DNA of 64,000 nucleotides from an uncultured Roseburia sp. (GCA_947174805.1 CAMWKH010000001.1:124001-188000); one strand, 5' to 3'; counted from the stretch's first letter, positions 44,754 to 54,754 are shown. Numbers and translations: made by a program. The notes: a model not told the origin generated them from the sequence alone.

Positions 44754-45467
44754 ATGCGTCTGGATAAGCTGCTGTCGGATATGCAGGTGGGAACGAGAAG
44801 TGAAATCAAAAAATATATCAAAGCTGGTCTTGTGACGGTAAACGGTGGTGCCGCAAGTCCCCAGTTAAAAGTGGGCCCGGAGGATACCATTACCTTTCGG
44901 GGGAAAGAGATTTCCCACAGGCCGTTGGAATACTTTATGCTTTATAAACCCGGGGGCTGCGTCACCGCAAGGCGTGACAATTTTCACAAATCTGTCATGG
45001 ATTTTATAGAGGATGGAAGAAAGGACCTATCCCCGGTGGGGAGACTGGATTTGGATACCACAGGGCTTCTTCTCATTACCAATGACGGGAAACTGGCCCA
45101 TGCCCTTTTAAGCCCGAAAAAGCATGTGAAAAAGCTTTACGAGGCCAGGGTAAAGGGCCGGGTCACGCAGGAGGATGTGCTAAAGTTTGAAAGCGGGGTG
45201 GATATCGGGGACGATACCCTGACAAAGCCGGCGCAGCTTAAGATTTTACAGGCGGGAGAGGAATCTCTTGTTCAAATTTCCATCACGGAAGGGCGGTATC
45301 ATCAGGTAAAGCGCATGTTTTTGGCGGTGGGCAAAGAGGTTCTCACTTTAAAACGCCTGGCTATGGGAGAGCTTGCCCTGGATGAAAGCTTAGCGCCTGG
45401 AGAGTGCCGCAGGCTTACGGAAGAGGAAGTGGCAATATTAAAAAAATTGGAGGAGGTTTTATGCTAG
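44754..45467 (+). CDS. pseudouridine synthase, RsuA/RluB family
   Basis: The 237 residues have an N-terminal S4 RNA-binding domain (MRLDKLLSDM...GLVTVNG), then the catalytic VGRLDLDTTGLLLITNDG with the nucleophilic Asp and KLYEARVKG. The sequence ends like 16S rRNA U516 enzymes (RsuA). The exact target cannot be read from sequence. The stop overlaps the HAD gene by 7 bp. Confidence 0.92.
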   Translation: MRLDKLLSDMQVGTRSEIKKYIKAGLVTVNGGAASPQLKVGPEDTITFRGKEISHRPLEYFMLYKPGGCVTARRDNFHKSVMDFIEDGRKDLSPVGRLDLDTTGLLLITNDGKLAHALLSPKKHVKKLYEARVKGRVTQEDVLKFESGVDIGDDTLTKPAQLKILQAGEESLVQISITEGRYHQVKRMFLAVGKEVLTLKRLAMGELALDESLAPGECRRLTEEEVAILKKLEEVLC

Positions 45468-46132
45468 AAGGTATTAAAGCAGTGATATTTGACCTGGACG
45501 GGACACTGGTGGATTCCATGTGGATGTGGAGAAATATTGATATGGAGTTTTTAGCCGAAAGAAACCTCCCTTATGAGGAGGATTTGCAGGATAAGATAGA
45601 GGGAATGAGTTTTACGGAGACCGCCAGATATTTTCAGGAATATTTTAAACTGACGGAAACTGTGGAGGAATTGAAACAAATCTGGAACGAGATGGCTATA
45701 GATAAATACCGTCATGAAGTTCCCTTAAAAGAGGGAGCGGGAGAGTTTTTGGAATATTTAAAAGAGAATAATATAAAGATGGGAATCGCCACCAGTAATT
45801 CCAGTGAGCTGGTCCAGGCAGTTGATGCTGCCCATGGGCTAAGCCGTTACATATCCTGTGTCATCACCGCCTGTTCGGTGAATAAAGGAAAGCCGGCCCC
45901 GGATGTTTATCTGGAGGCGGCAAGGCAGCTGCATGTAAATCCGGGAGACTGCCTGGTATTTGAGGATCTTGTGAAAGGCATGGAGGCAGGAAAAAACGCA
46001 GGGATGAGAGTCTGCGGCGTGGAGGATGACTATTCCCTTGGCCAGCGGGAGAGGAAGCGGAAAACCTGCGATTACTACATCCGTTCTTTTTTGGAAATTT
46101 TTGACAACACTTATGAGATTATGGAGCATTGA
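45461..46132 (+). CDS. HAD-family phosphatase, beta-phosphoglucomutase-like subclass
   Basis: The 223 residues start at ATG 45461 after GGAGGAGG. Motif I is FDLDGTLVDS, motif II IATSNSS, motif III K in KPAPDVYLEA and motif IV FEDLVKGMEAG. A small helical cap lies between motifs I and II. Substrate unknown; such proteins are sugar-phosphate phosphatases or mutases. Confidence 0.9.
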   Translation: MLEGIKAVIFDLDGTLVDSMWMWRNIDMEFLAERNLPYEEDLQDKIEGMSFTETARYFQEYFKLTETVEELKQIWNEMAIDKYRHEVPLKEGAGEFLEYLKENNIKMGIATSNSSELVQAVDAAHGLSRYISCVITACSVNKGKPAPDVYLEAARQLHVNPGDCLVFEDLVKGMEAGKNAGMRVCGVEDDYSLGQRERKRKTCDYYIRSFLEIFDNTYEIMEH

Positions 46133-46134
46133 CG

Positions 46135-48057
46135 ATGAATAAAGGGTTTCTGCCTGTTACAAGAGAAGAAATGTTACACCAGGGAATCTCACAGCCTGAT
46201 TTTGTCTATGTGATAGGGGATGCCTATGTGGACCATCCCTCCTTTGGACATGCTATTATTTCCAGGGTGTTGGAGTCCCGGGGATACAGTGTGGGGATAA
46301 TTTCCCAGCCGGATTGGAAATATGAGGATTCCATAGACGTGTTTGGGGAGCCGAGGCTTGGTTTTTTAGTCTCCGCCGGAAACATGGACTCTATGGTAAA
46401 CCATTACTCCGTGTCGAAAAAGCGCCGGGACAAAGACGCTTTCACCCCGGGAGGTGTTATGGGAAAACGCCCGGATTATGCAACCATTGTGTACTGCAAT
46501 TTAATCCGTCGGAAATATAAAAAGACTCCTGTCATCATCGGGGGCATTGAGGCCAGTTTAAGGCGTCTTTCCCATTATGACTACTGGAGCAATAAAATAA
46601 AGCGATCCATCCTTTTGGACTCCGGTGCGGATTTGATTTCCTACGGTATGGGGGAGCGGAGCATTGTGGAGATTGCGGACGCTTTAAACAGCGGACTTGA
46701 CATAAAAGATATCACCTTTATCCCAGGTACGGTATATAAGACAAGAAAACAGGAAGATATCTATGACGCCCTTAAGCTCCCCTGTTTTGAGGAGGTAAAG
46801 GCGGGGAAAGAGGCCTATGCCAGAAGCTTTTATATTCAGTACTGCAATACGGACCCCTATTCGGGAAAACGTCTCTTTGAGACGTATGACGACAAAATGT
46901 ATGTGGTGCAGAACCCTGCCGCAAAGCCTCTGACCACAAGTGAGATGGATACGGTGTATGCCCTGCCCTATATGCGCACCTATCATCCCTCCTACGAGGA
47001 ATTGGGGGGAGTTCCTGCTATTTCTGAGGTAAAATTCAGCCTTGTGAGCAACCGGGGATGTTTCGGGGGATGCAGTTTCTGTGCCCTCACTTTCCATCAG
47101 GGAAGAATGATTCAGACCAGAAGCCATGAATCTATTGTAAACGAGGCAAAAAAGATGGTGTGGGAGGAAGATTTCAAGGGATATATCCATGATGTGGGAG
47201 GGCCTACGGCAAATTTCAGGGGAAAATCCTGTAAAAAACAGGAGAAAAACGGAGCCTGCCCCGGGAAGCAGTGCCTGTTTCCAAAGCCCTGTGAAAATTT
47301 GGAGGTTGACCATCAGGATTATCTGGCCCTGCTGCAGAAATTAAGAAACCTGCCCAATGTGAAAAAAGTGTTTATCCGCTCCGGCATTCGGTTTGACTAT
47401 CTGATATATGATAAGGACAGAACCTTTCTCAGAGAGCTGTGCGAACACCATGTCAGCGGCCAGTTAAAAGTGGCCCCGGAACATATATCAAATGAAGTCT
47501 TAACTAAAATGGGGAAACCTCCGGTGGAAGTCTACGAAAAGTTTGTGGAGATGTACAAAAGAACGAATGAAAAGCTGGGAAAGAATCAGTTTTTAGTGCC
47601 CTATCTCATGTCCTCACACCCCGGTTCCACATTAAAGGAGGCGGTGGAGCTGGCGGAGTACCTTAGGGATTTGGGATATATGCCCCAGCAGGTACAGGAT
47701 TTTTATCCCACACCCTCCACCATATCCACCTGCATGTATTATACCGGTCTTGACCCAAGGACCATGGAGCCTGTATATGTGGCAAAAAATCCCCACGAGA
47801 AGGCAATGCAGCGGGCATTGATTCAATACAGGAATCCGAAAAATTATGAGCTGGTGCGGGAGGCCCTCGTAAAAGCGGGACGGGAAGATTTAATCGGATA
47901 TGATAAGAAATGCCTGATCCGCCCAGGAAAGGGAGAGGGGACTTATTCCAAACATCCGGGGAAAATCCATGGACAGGGGAGCAGGAAAAATTCCGGGGGG
48001 AAACCCGGCAAAAAGAAGACCATCCGAAATGTGCACAAAAAAAGGGATAAATCATGA
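46135..48057 (+). CDS. YgiQ family radical SAM protein
   Basis: The 640-residue protein has an N-terminal region of the family (FLPVTREEM, GDAYVDHPSFGHAIISR), a radical SAM cluster CFGGCSFC (CxxxCxxC) in the middle (about 305-312), and a Lys/Gly-rich basic tail (GSRKNSGGKPGKKK) that may bind nucleic acid. The reaction of YgiQ proteins is not established. It overlaps the next gene by 4 bp. Confidence 0.9.
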   Translation: MNKGFLPVTREEMLHQGISQPDFVYVIGDAYVDHPSFGHAIISRVLESRGYSVGIISQPDWKYEDSIDVFGEPRLGFLVSAGNMDSMVNHYSVSKKRRDKDAFTPGGVMGKRPDYATIVYCNLIRRKYKKTPVIIGGIEASLRRLSHYDYWSNKIKRSILLDSGADLISYGMGERSIVEIADALNSGLDIKDITFIPGTVYKTRKQEDIYDALKLPCFEEVKAGKEAYARSFYIQYCNTDPYSGKRLFETYDDKMYVVQNPAAKPLTTSEMDTVYALPYMRTYHPSYEELGGVPAISEVKFSLVSNRGCFGGCSFCALTFHQGRMIQTRSHESIVNEAKKMVWEEDFKGYIHDVGGPTANFRGKSCKKQEKNGACPGKQCLFPKPCENLEVDHQDYLALLQKLRNLPNVKKVFIRSGIRFDYLIYDKDRTFLRELCEHHVSGQLKVAPEHISNEVLTKMGKPPVEVYEKFVEMYKRTNEKLGKNQFLVPYLMSSHPGSTLKEAVELAEYLRDLGYMPQQVQDFYPTPSTISTCMYYTGLDPRTMEPVYVAKNPHEKAMQRALIQYRNPKNYELVREALVKAGREDLIGYDKKCLIRPGKGEGTYSKHPGKIHGQGSRKNSGGKPGKKKTIRNVHKKRDKS

Positions 48058-49052
48058 GGGAGATTCTAATTGAAAAAAACCAGGCGGGACAGAGATTTGA
48101 CAAATATTTAAAGAAACTTCTCTGCGGCGCCAACAGCAGTTTTATCTATAAAATGCTCCGGAAAAAAAATATTGTCTTAAACGGGAAAAAATCAGAAGGG
48201 GCGGAAAAACTGAAAGAGGGCGACAAGGTGACGCTGTTTTTTTCCCAGGAGACCTTTGAGAAGTTTACGGCCAGTGAGTCGGAGGCTTTCAGAATCCAAA
48301 ATCTTCCCAAAGTAAAAAAGGATAATCTGCCCTTTCAGGTGCTCTACGAGACAAGGGACATCTTAATCATAAATAAGCCCTCGGGCATGTTATCCCAGAA
48401 AGGGGAAAAGGGGGATATATCCGCCAATGAATATATCCTTTCCTACCTTCTGTTGACAGGGGCCATAAGAGAGACAGAGTTTGCCACATTCCGTCCCTCG
48501 GTGTGTAACCGTTTAGACCGGAATACTTCAGGAATACTCATTGCAGGGAAAACCTTAAAAGGACTCCAGGAGATGAGTGAAAATTTAAAGAACCGTTCTT
48601 TAAAAAAGTATTATTATGCCCTGGTAAAGGGGGAGGTGAGCGGGCGCTGCCGCCTTAAGGGATATCTCATAAAAGATGAAAAGACAAACCGGGTGTATGT
48701 GTCAAAAAAGCCAGACACAGGGCAGGAAAAGCCCATAGAGACAGAGTATGAGCCAATCATCACAAAAAATCAGGCCACTCTTCTCAATATTCATTTGATT
48801 ACCGGGCGTTCCCATCAGATACGGGCCCATCTTTCCGCCATAGGCCACCCCATTATCGGGGACCCAAAATACGGGGACAGGGAAGTAAATGAGAGATACA
48901 AAAAACAGTATCAAATCACCTCCCAGCTCCTCCATGCGCGGTCTTTGGTTTTAGAAGACGGAAGGGAAATTACTGCCCCCCTGCCAAAAGATTTTACTAG
49001 AATACTGGGAGAGGAGAATGACATATGGCAACCTGGAATTCCAGAGGTTTAA
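48054..49052 (+). CDS. pseudouridine synthase, RluA family (RluC/D-like)
   Basis: The 332 residues carry an S4-type start (AGQRFDKYLKKLLCGA), the catalytic motif VCNRLDRNTSGILIAGK with Asp in RLDRNTSG, and GRSHQIRAHLSAIGHPIIGD. It is a large-subunit rRNA or tRNA uridine isomerase; the exact site is not readable. The C-terminus overlaps recU by 28 bp. Confidence 0.93.
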   Translation: MREILIEKNQAGQRFDKYLKKLLCGANSSFIYKMLRKKNIVLNGKKSEGAEKLKEGDKVTLFFSQETFEKFTASESEAFRIQNLPKVKKDNLPFQVLYETRDILIINKPSGMLSQKGEKGDISANEYILSYLLLTGAIRETEFATFRPSVCNRLDRNTSGILIAGKTLKGLQEMSENLKNRSLKKYYYALVKGEVSGRCRLKGYLIKDEKTNRVYVSKKPDTGQEKPIETEYEPIITKNQATLLNIHLITGRSHQIRAHLSAIGHPIIGDPKYGDREVNERYKKQYQITSQLLHARSLVLEDGREITAPLPKDFTRILGEENDIWQPGIPEV

Positions 49053-49558
49053 GAGGTTCCTCCCTGGAAGAATTTGTTAATTTGACAAATGAAAAATATC
49101 TGGAGCAGAACCTGGCGCTGATACAAAAAATTCCCACCCCCATTACCCCTATCAACATTGATAAGGGCACAAGACATATCACCCTGGCCTATTTTGACCA
49201 GAAGAGCACCGTGGATTATATGGGGGCTGTCCAGGGGATTCCCGTGTGCTTTGACGCCAAGGAATGCCATACGGATACCTTTCCCCTGGCCAATATCCAC
49301 GAACATCAGGTGGAGTTTATGAAACGCTTTGAGGGGCAGGGAGGAATCGCATTTTTTCTCATTGCTTTTACAGCCAGGGAGGAGTATTATTATTTACGGC
49401 TGTCTCTTCTGGAAAAATTCTGGGAACGGAGAAATTCCGGGGGGAGAAAAAGCTTTCGCTATGAGGAGCTGGAGCCGGAATTTTTTCTGGACAGGAAAAA
49501 TTCATTTCTCATTCCCTACCTGGAAGGCCTGCAGAAAGATCTGGATGCCAGGGATTGA
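49025..49558 (+). CDS. recU: Holliday junction resolvase RecU
   Basis: RecU cuts Holliday junctions in Firmicutes. The 177 residues match: RGLRGSSLEEFVNLTNEKY at the N-terminus, IQKIPTPITPI, STVDYMG with the catalytic Asp, CFDAKECHTDTFPL with metal-binding Asp and Lys, and HQVEFM. It is usually beside a PBP1 gene; here it follows a pseudouridine synthase and its stop lies inside the -35 of the his promoter. Confidence 0.95.
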   Translation: MATWNSRGLRGSSLEEFVNLTNEKYLEQNLALIQKIPTPITPINIDKGTRHITLAYFDQKSTVDYMGAVQGIPVCFDAKECHTDTFPLANIHEHQVEFMKRFEGQGGIAFFLIAFTAREEYYYLRLSLLEKFWERRNSGGRKSFRYEELEPEFFLDRKNSFLIPYLEGLQKDLDARD

Positions 49559-49583
49559 CAATGGTCAAGAGATAAAATATAAT
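49555..49583 (+). promoter_or_regulatory. consensus promoter of the his operon
   Basis: TTGACA (49555-49560) and TATAAT (49578-49583) are both perfect, with the optimal 17-bp spacer. The -35 overlaps the recU stop codon. The leader to hisZ is only about 40 nt, so no long T-box or attenuator fits. Confidence 0.88.
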
Positions 49584-49630
49584 AATTTCATTATTGTAGC
49601 ACGTTAATACATGAAAGTGCAGGAGGAAAC

Positions 49631-50818
49631 ATGAAGCGAAAATTGCTGCATACGCCGGAGGGAGTCCGGGATATTTACAATGAGGAATGTGAAATCAAAC
49701 AGGTGTTAAAAGAGCGATTAAAAAGGACAATGGGGCAGTACGGCTATCATATTATCCAGACGCCTACCTTTGAATTTTTTGACATATTTGGAAAGGAGAT
49801 TGGAACCACCCCCTCCAAAGAATTGTACAAGTTTTTTGACCGTGAGGGAAATACCCTGGTTTTAAGACCGGATATCACCCCTTCCGTGGCGAGGGCGGCG
49901 GCAAAATATTTCAGTGACATTGACATGCCCATCCGTCTTTATTATATGGGAAATACCTTTACCAACAATTCCAGCTACCAGGGAAGGTTAAAGGAGAATA
50001 CCCAGCTTGGGGGAGAGCTCATCGGGGACAATTCCGTGGAGGGTGACGGGGAGGTTTTATCCCTGGCCATAGAAAGTTTAAAGGCGGCGGGGTTAAAGGA
50101 ATTCCAGCTGAGCGTAGGACATGCGGATTTCTTCTTAGGACTGGTGGAAGCTGCCGGCCTTAAGGAGGACGAGGAGGAGGAACTGCGGGAACTGATTTCC
50201 AATAAAAACTATTTCGGGGTGGACGAGATGGTTTCCAAATGGGATATGGAGGAGAGTCTGAGGTCTTTGTTCCGCATGCTGGGGGGCTCCTATTTTTCTA
50301 TTGAAGAACTGGCAGGCGCCAGGGCATTAGCGGTGAATTACCCCAAGGTTTTATCTGCAGTTGTAAGGTTAGAAGAACTTCATAAAGTACTTGAAGTCTA
50401 CGGTGTGGACAAATATGTCTCCTACGAGCCCGGCCTTTTAAGCAATTACCAGTACTATACAGGAATTATTTTTTCTGGTTATACATTTGGAACCGGGGAA
50501 CCTATCTTAAAGGGTGGGCGTTATGACAAACTTTTGCACCACTTTGGAAAAGAGGCACCTGCCATTGGATTTGCAGTGGTAGTTGACCAGTTAATGTTAG
50601 CTTTAAGCCGCCAGAAGATTCAGGTTGAGGTCTCTCATACCGGCGAGATGATTGTATACACCAAAGAGCGTTTAAGAGACGCTATTCTTGCGGCAAAGAA
50701 AATACGTGACAATGGGGGCTGTGTGGAACTTTTTGCCATAGATAGCGGTAAGGGCAGGGAGGATTATGAACTGTACTGTGAGAAAAACCACATAGGAAAC
50801 CTTACATTTTTAGATTAG
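49631..50818 (+). CDS. hisZ: ATP phosphoribosyltransferase regulatory subunit
   Basis: HisZ is a HisRS-like protein without tRNA charging that pairs with the short HisG to form the first, feedback-controlled enzyme of histidine synthesis. The 395 residues have TPEGVRDIYNEE at the start, LRPDITPSVARAAA (class II motif 2 region), YYTGIIFSGYTFG and LKGGRYDKLL (histidine-A region). The tRNA-binding C-terminal domain of true HisRS is not evident as such. hisG follows by 13 bp, which fixes the call as HisZ rather than HisS. Confidence 0.94.
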   Translation: MKRKLLHTPEGVRDIYNEECEIKQVLKERLKRTMGQYGYHIIQTPTFEFFDIFGKEIGTTPSKELYKFFDREGNTLVLRPDITPSVARAAAKYFSDIDMPIRLYYMGNTFTNNSSYQGRLKENTQLGGELIGDNSVEGDGEVLSLAIESLKAAGLKEFQLSVGHADFFLGLVEAAGLKEDEEEELRELISNKNYFGVDEMVSKWDMEESLRSLFRMLGGSYFSIEELAGARALAVNYPKVLSAVVRLEELHKVLEVYGVDKYVSYEPGLLSNYQYYTGIIFSGYTFGTGEPILKGGRYDKLLHHFGKEAPAIGFAVVVDQLMLALSRQKIQVEVSHTGEMIVYTKERLRDAILAAKKIRDNGGCVELFAIDSGKGREDYELYCEKNHIGNLTFLD

Positions 50819-50831
50819 GAGGCATAGGGGA

Positions 50832-51485
50832 ATGGAGGACCAGAGATATCTCACATTTGCTTTGGGAAAAGGAAGGCTGGCAAAAAAGACCATGGAAATG
50901 TTTGGGAAAATCGGCATAACCTGTGAGGAAATGCAGGATAAGGATACCAGAAAACTTATTTTTGTGAACGAGGATTTAAAGTTAAGGTTCTTTCTGGCAA
51001 AAGGCCCTGATGTGCCCACCTATGTGGAATACGGAGCGGCAGATATCGGAATTGTGGGGAAGGATACTATTATAGAAGAGGCAAGAAATATCTACGAGGT
51101 TTTGGATTTAAATTTCGGGAAATGCAAAATGTGCGTATGCGGGCCGGAAAGCGCCCGGGAATTATTAAAACACCATGAACTTATCCGGGTTGCCACAAAA
51201 TATCCCAGGATTGCGAAAAATTACTTTTACAATAAAAAGCACCAGACAGTAGAGATTATCAAGTTGAACGGCTCTATCGAGCTGGCACCTATTGTAGGGC
51301 TTTCAGAGGTGATCGTGGATATTGTGGAGACGGGTTCCACCTTAAGGGAAAACGGGCTCTCCGTGCTGGAAGAAGTGTGTTCCTTGTCCGCCCGTATGGT
51401 GGTGAACCAGGTGAGCATGAAAATGGAAAATGAGCGGATTACAAAACTGATTACGGATTTAAAATCTGTGATTTTAGCATCTTAA
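50832..51485 (+). CDS. hisG: ATP phosphoribosyltransferase, short form
   Basis: The 217 residues are the short HisG that lacks the C-terminal regulatory domain and needs HisZ. Motifs: TFALGKGRLAKK, YVEYGAADIGIVGKD, the PRPP loop DIVETGSTLRENGL. It starts histidine synthesis from PRPP and ATP. Second in the his operon. Confidence 0.96.
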   Translation: MEDQRYLTFALGKGRLAKKTMEMFGKIGITCEEMQDKDTRKLIFVNEDLKLRFFLAKGPDVPTYVEYGAADIGIVGKDTIIEEARNIYEVLDLNFGKCKMCVCGPESARELLKHHELIRVATKYPRIAKNYFYNKKHQTVEIIKLNGSIELAPIVGLSEVIVDIVETGSTLRENGLSVLEEVCSLSARMVVNQVSMKMENERITKLITDLKSVILAS

Positions 51486-51507
51486 ACCTAAAGTGAGGAT
51501 TGTAAGG

Positions 51508-52797
51508 ATGAGAATATTAAAGTTGACAAGCGAGACAAAGAGCAGCCTTTTAAAAGACCTGCTAAAGAGAAGCCCGGGAAACTATACGGAATTTGAGGGT
51601 CGGGTGAACGATATTGTAAATAAAGTAAGGGAACAGGGAGACGAGGCTTTATTTGAATACACAAAGGCCTTTGACAAGGCGGATATCAATGTCTCTAACG
51701 TAAAAGTGACAGAGCAGGAGATAGAGGAAGCCTACGGCCTGGTGGATAGAAAGCTTCTGGAAGTGATACGAAAGGCAAAGGAAAATATCTGGGACTATCA
51801 CATCAAGCAAAGACAGTACAGCTGGTTCGACAGCAAAGAAAACGGGACGATTTTAGGGCAGAAGGTGACACCTCTTAAGGATGTGGGGGTGTATGTGCCG
51901 GGGGGAAAGGCAGTCTATCCATCTTCCGTGCTGATGAATGTACTTCCCGCCAAAGCGGCTGGGGTAGACCATATTGTAATGTGTACCCCTCCTATGGCGG
52001 AGGGGAAAGTGTACCCTTCCACTTTAGTGGCGGCAAAGGAAGCCGGGGTGGATGAAATCTATAAAGCCGGAGGCGCCCAGGCCGTTGCAGCGATGGCCTT
52101 TGGCACTAAGAGCATCCCCAAGGTAGACAAAATTGTAGGACCGGGAAATATTTATGTGGCCCTGGCAAAAAAAGCGGTATTTGGTCATGTGAGCATCGAT
52201 TCCATTGCAGGGCCCAGCGAGATTCTTGTGCTGGCAGACGAGACGGCAAATCCAAGGTATGTGGCGGCGGATTTGTTATCCCAGGCGGAACATGACGAAT
52301 TGGCCTCCGCCATATTAATTACCACCAGCGAGAAACTTGCTGAGGAGGTTTCCCTGGAAGTGGACAAGTTTACGGAAATTTTGTCACGAAGGGAGATAAT
52401 AGAAAAATCATTGGAAAATTACGGCTGCATATTTGTGGCGGATACCTTGGAAGATGCCATTGATGCGGCAAATGACATCGCTTCGGAGCATATGGAAATT
52501 GTGGCAAAAGATGCCTTTACCCTTATGACAAAAATCAGGAATGCTGGGGCAATCTTTATCGGAGAATACAGTTCTGAGCCACTGGGAGACTATTTTGCAG
52601 GGCCGAATCATGTGCTTCCCACCAACGGGACGGCAAAGTTTTTCTCCCCCCTTTCCGTGGATGATTTTATAAAAAAATCCAGCATTATTTCTTATTCCAG
52701 GGAGGCGCTGGCACCGGTATATAAAGATATTGTCCAGTTTGCAGAATGTGAAGAACTGACGGCCCATGCGAATTCTATCCGGGTCCGTTTTGAATAG
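51508..52797 (+). CDS. hisD: histidinol dehydrogenase
   Basis: The 429 residues carry GVYVPGGKAVYPSSVLMN, GGAQAVAAMAFGT, the HisD signature IDSIAGPSEILVLADE, LSQAEHD and the C-terminal GPNHVLPTNGTAKFFSPLSV. It oxidises histidinol to histidine in two NAD steps. ATG 51508 follows GAGG with 9 bp spacing; a GTG at 51493 is in frame but without a site. Confidence 0.96.
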   Translation: MRILKLTSETKSSLLKDLLKRSPGNYTEFEGRVNDIVNKVREQGDEALFEYTKAFDKADINVSNVKVTEQEIEEAYGLVDRKLLEVIRKAKENIWDYHIKQRQYSWFDSKENGTILGQKVTPLKDVGVYVPGGKAVYPSSVLMNVLPAKAAGVDHIVMCTPPMAEGKVYPSTLVAAKEAGVDEIYKAGGAQAVAAMAFGTKSIPKVDKIVGPGNIYVALAKKAVFGHVSIDSIAGPSEILVLADETANPRYVAADLLSQAEHDELASAILITTSEKLAEEVSLEVDKFTEILSRREIIEKSLENYGCIFVADTLEDAIDAANDIASEHMEIVAKDAFTLMTKIRNAGAIFIGEYSSEPLGDYFAGPNHVLPTNGTAKFFSPLSVDDFIKKSSIISYSREALAPVYKDIVQFAECEELTAHANSIRVRFE

Positions 52798-52807
52798 AGG
52801 TGAAAAG

Positions 52808-53395
52808 ATGTCAAGAGAGGCAAGTTTAAATCGAAGCACAAAGGAGACGGATATCACCCTGTGTTTGGAGTTGGACGGCAGGGGAGAATCACAGATAAAT
52901 ACAGGAATCGGATTTTTTGACCATATGCTTTATGGGTTTTCTAAGCACGGTTTTTTCGATTTGGACGTGGATGTCACCGGAGATTTGGCAGTGGACTGCC
53001 ATCACACCATAGAGGACACGGGGATTGTCCTTGGCAATGCGATTAAAAAAGCATTGGGGGATAAAAAAGGGGTGAAGCGCTTTGGGAGCTGTATCCTCCC
53101 CATGGACGAGACCTTGGTGCTGTGTGCCATCGATTTGTCGGGAAGGCCCTATCTTTCCTTTGAGGGAGAGTTTACGACGGAGAAAGTGGGGTATATGGAT
53201 ACGGAGATGGTAAAGGAATTTTTCTATGCCATCTCCTACAGTGCAGGGATGAATCTTCACATTAAGATATTGTCCGGGAGCAACAACCACCATAAGATTG
53301 AGGCTGTGTTTAAAGCCTTCGGAAGGGCCTTGGACGAGGCGGTGAGCCTTGAGCCAAGGTTAAACGGTATTTTATCTACAAAAGGAAGTTTGTAG
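52808..53395 (+). CDS. hisB: imidazoleglycerol-phosphate dehydratase
   Basis: The 195 residues start at ATG 52808 after GAGGTG, and the frame is open into hisD without a site. Metal-binding motifs DHMLYGFSKHGFFD, DCHHTIEDTG and NNHHKIEA are complete. This is the monofunctional dehydratase; the HAD-type histidinol-phosphatase of the fused enterobacterial HisB is absent. Confidence 0.96.
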   Translation: MSREASLNRSTKETDITLCLELDGRGESQINTGIGFFDHMLYGFSKHGFFDLDVDVTGDLAVDCHHTIEDTGIVLGNAIKKALGDKKGVKRFGSCILPMDETLVLCAIDLSGRPYLSFEGEFTTEKVGYMDTEMVKEFFYAISYSAGMNLHIKILSGSNNHHKIEAVFKAFGRALDEAVSLEPRLNGILSTKGSL

Positions 53396-53416
53396 ATCAG
53401 TGGACAGGAGAATGTT

Positions 53417-54697
53417 ATGGAATTTAAAAACATTGTAGCAATAATTTATATAAAAAACGGCCAGGCAGTAAAAGGCCGCAATGACTTTACCCCGTCAGGG
53501 GATGTTTTTGAAGCTGCAAAAACATATAATGACTGCGGTGTGGACAAAATTCTGCTGTTTGACCTTTCCGACGATGAGGAAGAACATCGGCTAAATTTAA
53601 AAACAGTGAAAAAGTTAAACCGGGACTTGGAGATTAAAACTTGTCTTGCGGGAAACATTAAGCGTTTTGAGGATATTAAAAATGCCTTTTACATGGGCTG
53701 CCGCCAGGTAATGTTAAACGGCTCCAAACTTGGCAGCATTGCTCTGGCTGAGAAGGCCAGCCGACGCTATGGCAAGGACAGAATCCTTGTCTCTGTGGAA
53801 AATGTAAATTTTATATTCAAAAACAGGGAAGCAATGGAAGAAAATTTCCATGAAATGCTGGTTATGAATAAAAATATGCTGGATGCCATTGAAAACATCA
53901 CCACCATTCCCTATGTAGTGATTATGGACGAATATAATTTGGAAGAATTTGTCTCCGTGTTAAAAAGGGAATATGCCAGAGGCATTACGGGAAGTTTTGT
54001 GACAGAGGATAAAACGGATATTATGATGTTAAAGACGGAACTGTCAAATCACGGCCTGCGCATGGTAAATTTTGCCCCCAATTTAAAGTGGTGCGATTTT
54101 AAGCTAAATTCCGAGGGAATGGTTCCGGTTATCGTTCAGGATTACCGCACGGAGGAAGTACTGATGTTGGCCTATATGAACGAGGAGGCGTTCCAGCGCA
54201 CCATACATTCGGGAAAAATGACATACTACAGCAGAAGCCGTCAGGAGATCTGGATGAAAGGGGAAACTTCAGGCCATATCCAGTATGTGAAATCTCTGTC
54301 TGCGGACTGCGATTATGACACCATCCTGGCAAAAGTTTCCCAGATTGGGCCGGCATGCCATACAGGAAACCGTTCCTGTTTCTTTAACCCAATTGTGAAG
54401 AAAGAATATGTTGAAAAGAATCCCTTAAAAGTCTTTGAGGATGTGTATTCGGTGATTTCCGACCGAAAAGAGCATCCGAAAGATGCCTCCTACACGAATT
54501 ATCTGCTGGAGCAGGGGATAGATAAGATTTTGAAAAAAATGTCCGAGGAACACATTGAGCTGCTTCTGGCGGCAAAAAATCCTAATTTGGAGGAAATTAA
54601 ATATGAAATTTCCGATTATCTTTACCATCTTATGATTATGATGGTGGAAAAAGGCATTACCTGGGAAGATGTGACCCAGGAACTTGCCCAAAGGTAG
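53417..54697 (+). CDS. hisI: HisF/HisA-like domain fused to HisI and HisE (bifunctional cyclohydrolase/pyrophosphatase)
   Basis: The 426 residues have three parts. Residues 1-215 resemble HisF ([15 protein letters not shown] aligns residue for residue with the HisF start), but the catalytic Asp11 is Tyr11 and the second Asp, near 130, is Glu128, so this barrel is probably inactive. Residues about 220-325 are HisI, phosphoribosyl-AMP cyclohydrolase, with zinc Cys in DCDYDT and [11 protein letters not shown]. Residues about 328-426 are HisE, phosphoribosyl-ATP pyrophosphatase, with [12 protein letters not shown] and [10 protein letters not shown]. It closes the partial his operon; hisA, hisF, hisH and hisC are not in the window. 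The dead barrel may bind substrate or hold the enzyme complex together. Confidence 0.88.
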   Translation: MEFKNIVAIIYIKNGQAVKGRNDFTPSGDVFEAAKTYNDCGVDKILLFDLSDDEEEHRLNLKTVKKLNRDLEIKTCLAGNIKRFEDIKNAFYMGCRQVMLNGSKLGSIALAEKASRRYGKDRILVSVENVNFIFKNREAMEENFHEMLVMNKNMLDAIENITTIPYVVIMDEYNLEEFVSVLKREYARGITGSFVTEDKTDIMMLKTELSNHGLRMVNFAPNLKWCDFKLNSEGMVPVIVQDYRTEEVLMLAYMNEEAFQRTIHSGKMTYYSRSRQEIWMKGETSGHIQYVKSLSADCDYDTILAKVSQIGPACHTGNRSCFFNPIVKKEYVEKNPLKVFEDVYSVISDRKEHPKDASYTNYLLEQGIDKILKKMSEEHIELLLAAKNPNLEEIKYEISDYLYHLMIMMVEKGITWEDVTQELAQR

Positions 54698-54754
54698 CAT
54701 ATCTTCCCATTTCTTTACATAGGATAACAGAAAAAGGGTAAAGGAGTGTTTGGT

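Noticed and set aside
49584-49630. Histidine attenuator peptide before hisZ
   Set aside because: The leader is too short and no run of His codons is present.
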